DNA of 5,877 nucleotides from Rhodoferax sp. OV413 (lineage in GTDB: Bacteria; Pseudomonadota; Gammaproteobacteria; Burkholderiales; Burkholderiaceae_C), in the NCBI GenBank assembly GCA_945861195.1, contig CAMATS010000160.1, positions 1 to 5,877 on the forward strand, given 5' to 3'. A program made the position numbers and the translations under genes. Below the pieces are notes generated by a model. That model was not told the DNA's origin. It did no database searches and was given only the letters and a program-made list of their open reading frames with translations. Shown here in pieces: positions 5,065 to 5,877 of this stretch. The number at the start of each line of letters is the position of its first letter. Positions within the stretch are counted from its first letter, which is position 1.

Positions 5065-5877
5065 TCACGTGGCAGCAGGGCGGCGACGGCTGCTGCGCGA
5101 CAGCACCGCCCCGGGGGCCGCCCCGCCCAAACGGCTTTGCTCGCCCGCCCACTGGGCACGCGCGCCAGTGGACACTTCGCCGAGTTGGCTGATGATGGTT
5201 TGCAATTCGGGGCTGGCACCCGGAGTGTGCGCATCCAGCGCATCACGCATGGCGCGCAGGTGTTTGGCCGAGGTTCCGCAGCAGCCGCCGATGATGCGAG
5301 CCCCCGCATCCAGGGCCATCTTGGCATACAGCGCCATCAACTCGGGCGTGCCGTTGTAGCAAATGGCGCCATCAACATACTGCGGTATGCCGCAGTTGCC
5401 TTTGGCCACCAGCACCACCTCGGGGCCCATCGCTTCGGCCAGGTTATGAATGCAGGCCACCACCTCAGAGGCACCTACGCCGCAGTTGGTTCCACAGGCG
5501 GCCAGCCGGGGAATCAAGGTCTTCTCCAAACCGGCAAAGTCGCTTGGCGAAATACCCATCATGGTGCGACCATTGGTGTCAAAACTCAGGGTGCAAACAA
5601 TCGGCAAGCCTACCGTGGCCGCGCCCGCCACCGCCGCTACAACCTCCTCTTTGGAGGACATGGTTTCGAGCCATAAAACATCCACCCCGCCGTCCGCCAG
5701 ACTTCTGGCCTGCTCGGCAAAGGCCTGCCTGGCCAAGTCAAAACTCAAAGGGCCAACAGGCTCCATGATTTCGCCGGTAGGCCCCATGCTGCCGGCAACC
5801 GCCACCTCACGCCCGCTGCGGTCGGCCACTTGGCGGGCCAGGCGCGCCGCGCTGTGGTTGAGCTCGGCAACCCGGGA
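5065..5877 (-). CDS. Betaine-homocysteine/homocysteine S-methyltransferase (N-terminus outside window)
   Basis: The frame is open to the window's right edge, so the start and the first part of the barrel are missing; about 270 codons are visible. The protein belongs to the zinc-dependent homocysteine methyltransferase family (PF02574), which moves a methyl group, in this subgroup probably from betaine, to homocysteine to make methionine in the cytoplasm. Visible family blocks, in order, are GSMGPTGEIMEPVGPL, VDVLWLETMSSKEEV, CTLSFDTNGRTMMG, GTNCGVGASE, AKGNCGIPQYVDGAICYNGTPELM and ARIIGGCCGTSAKHLRAM. The zinc ligands are the Cys of GTNCG (codon 5484-5482) and the two Cys of GGCCGT (about 5274-5290). 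The C-terminal 50 residues are a poorly conserved, arginine-rich tail. Methylmethionine- or methylfolate-dependent relatives are alternatives, but the GTPELM and MEPVGPL blocks resemble the betaine type. It is convergent with the permease, with no clear terminator between. Confidence 0.9.
   Translation of the reverse strand, partial: SRVAELNHSAARLARQVADRSGREVAVAGSMGPTGEIMEPVGPLSFDLARQAFAEQARSLADGGVDVLWLETMSSKEEVVAAVAGAATVGLPIVCTLSFDTNGRTMMGISPSDFAGLEKTLIPRLAACGTNCGVGASEVVACIHNLAEAMGPEVVLVAKGNCGIPQYVDGAICYNGTPELMALYAKMALDAGARIIGGCCGTSAKHLRAMRDALDAHTPGASPELQTIISQLGEVSTGARAQWAGEQSRLGGAAPGAVLSRSSRRRPAAT

Noticed and set aside
1..5877. CRISPR array, rRNA or true tRNA genes
   Set aside because: No regularly spaced short repeats and no RNA-gene signatures were seen on either strand.

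Overview
The window looks like a high-GC proteobacterial chromosome, most likely a betaproteobacterium of the Burkholderiales/Comamonadaceae type. That placement rests on GC-rich codon use in the flanking genes and on the style of the betaine-homocysteine methyltransferase and FtsX permease; it is an inference, not a database result.

The backbone is two convergent genes cut by the window edges. On the left (1-1209, +) is the C-terminal part of an FtsX-type ABC transporter permease. On the right (5065-5877, -) is most of a betaine/homocysteine S-methyltransferase. Between them lies about 3.6 kb of foreign-looking DNA with visibly lower GC in parts. This insert is bounded by a 188-bp direct repeat of the last 62 codons of the permease gene (1023-1210 and 4815-5002). 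The two copies differ at only three bases, all synonymous third positions. This suggests the insert arrived carrying a diverged allele of the permease 3' end, restoring the gene on one side and leaving a remnant on the other. No transposase or integrase is visible.

Inside the insert, from left to right: an intact toxin-antitoxin pair of the HigB/HigA-like 'addiction module killer/antidote' type (1280-1893, +); a structured non-coding stretch (1894-2018); a GFA/CENP-V family zinc protein gene broken by one in-frame TGA (2019-2420, -); a sterol desaturase/fatty-acid hydroxylase family membrane gene with a one-base frameshift in a G run near its start (2598-3403, -); a divergent intact TetR-family repressor gene (3530-4144, +); and a VapC-like PIN-domain toxin gene broken by a 5-bp tandem duplication (4277-4731, -), with no recognisable antitoxin before the repeat junction.

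The desaturase and tetR genes share a clear control region. A near-consensus sigma-70 promoter reads toward the desaturase (-35 TTGCAA, 17-base spacer, -10 TAGAAT). Two GCAAC-N5-GTTGC inverted repeats sit over its -35 box and just downstream of its -10 box, which fits repression of the desaturase (and possibly the GFA gene behind it) by the TetR protein. Three of the six genes in the insert carry disabling lesions of three different kinds, while the one complete toxin-antitoxin pair and the repressor remain open, so the island looks like it is decaying.
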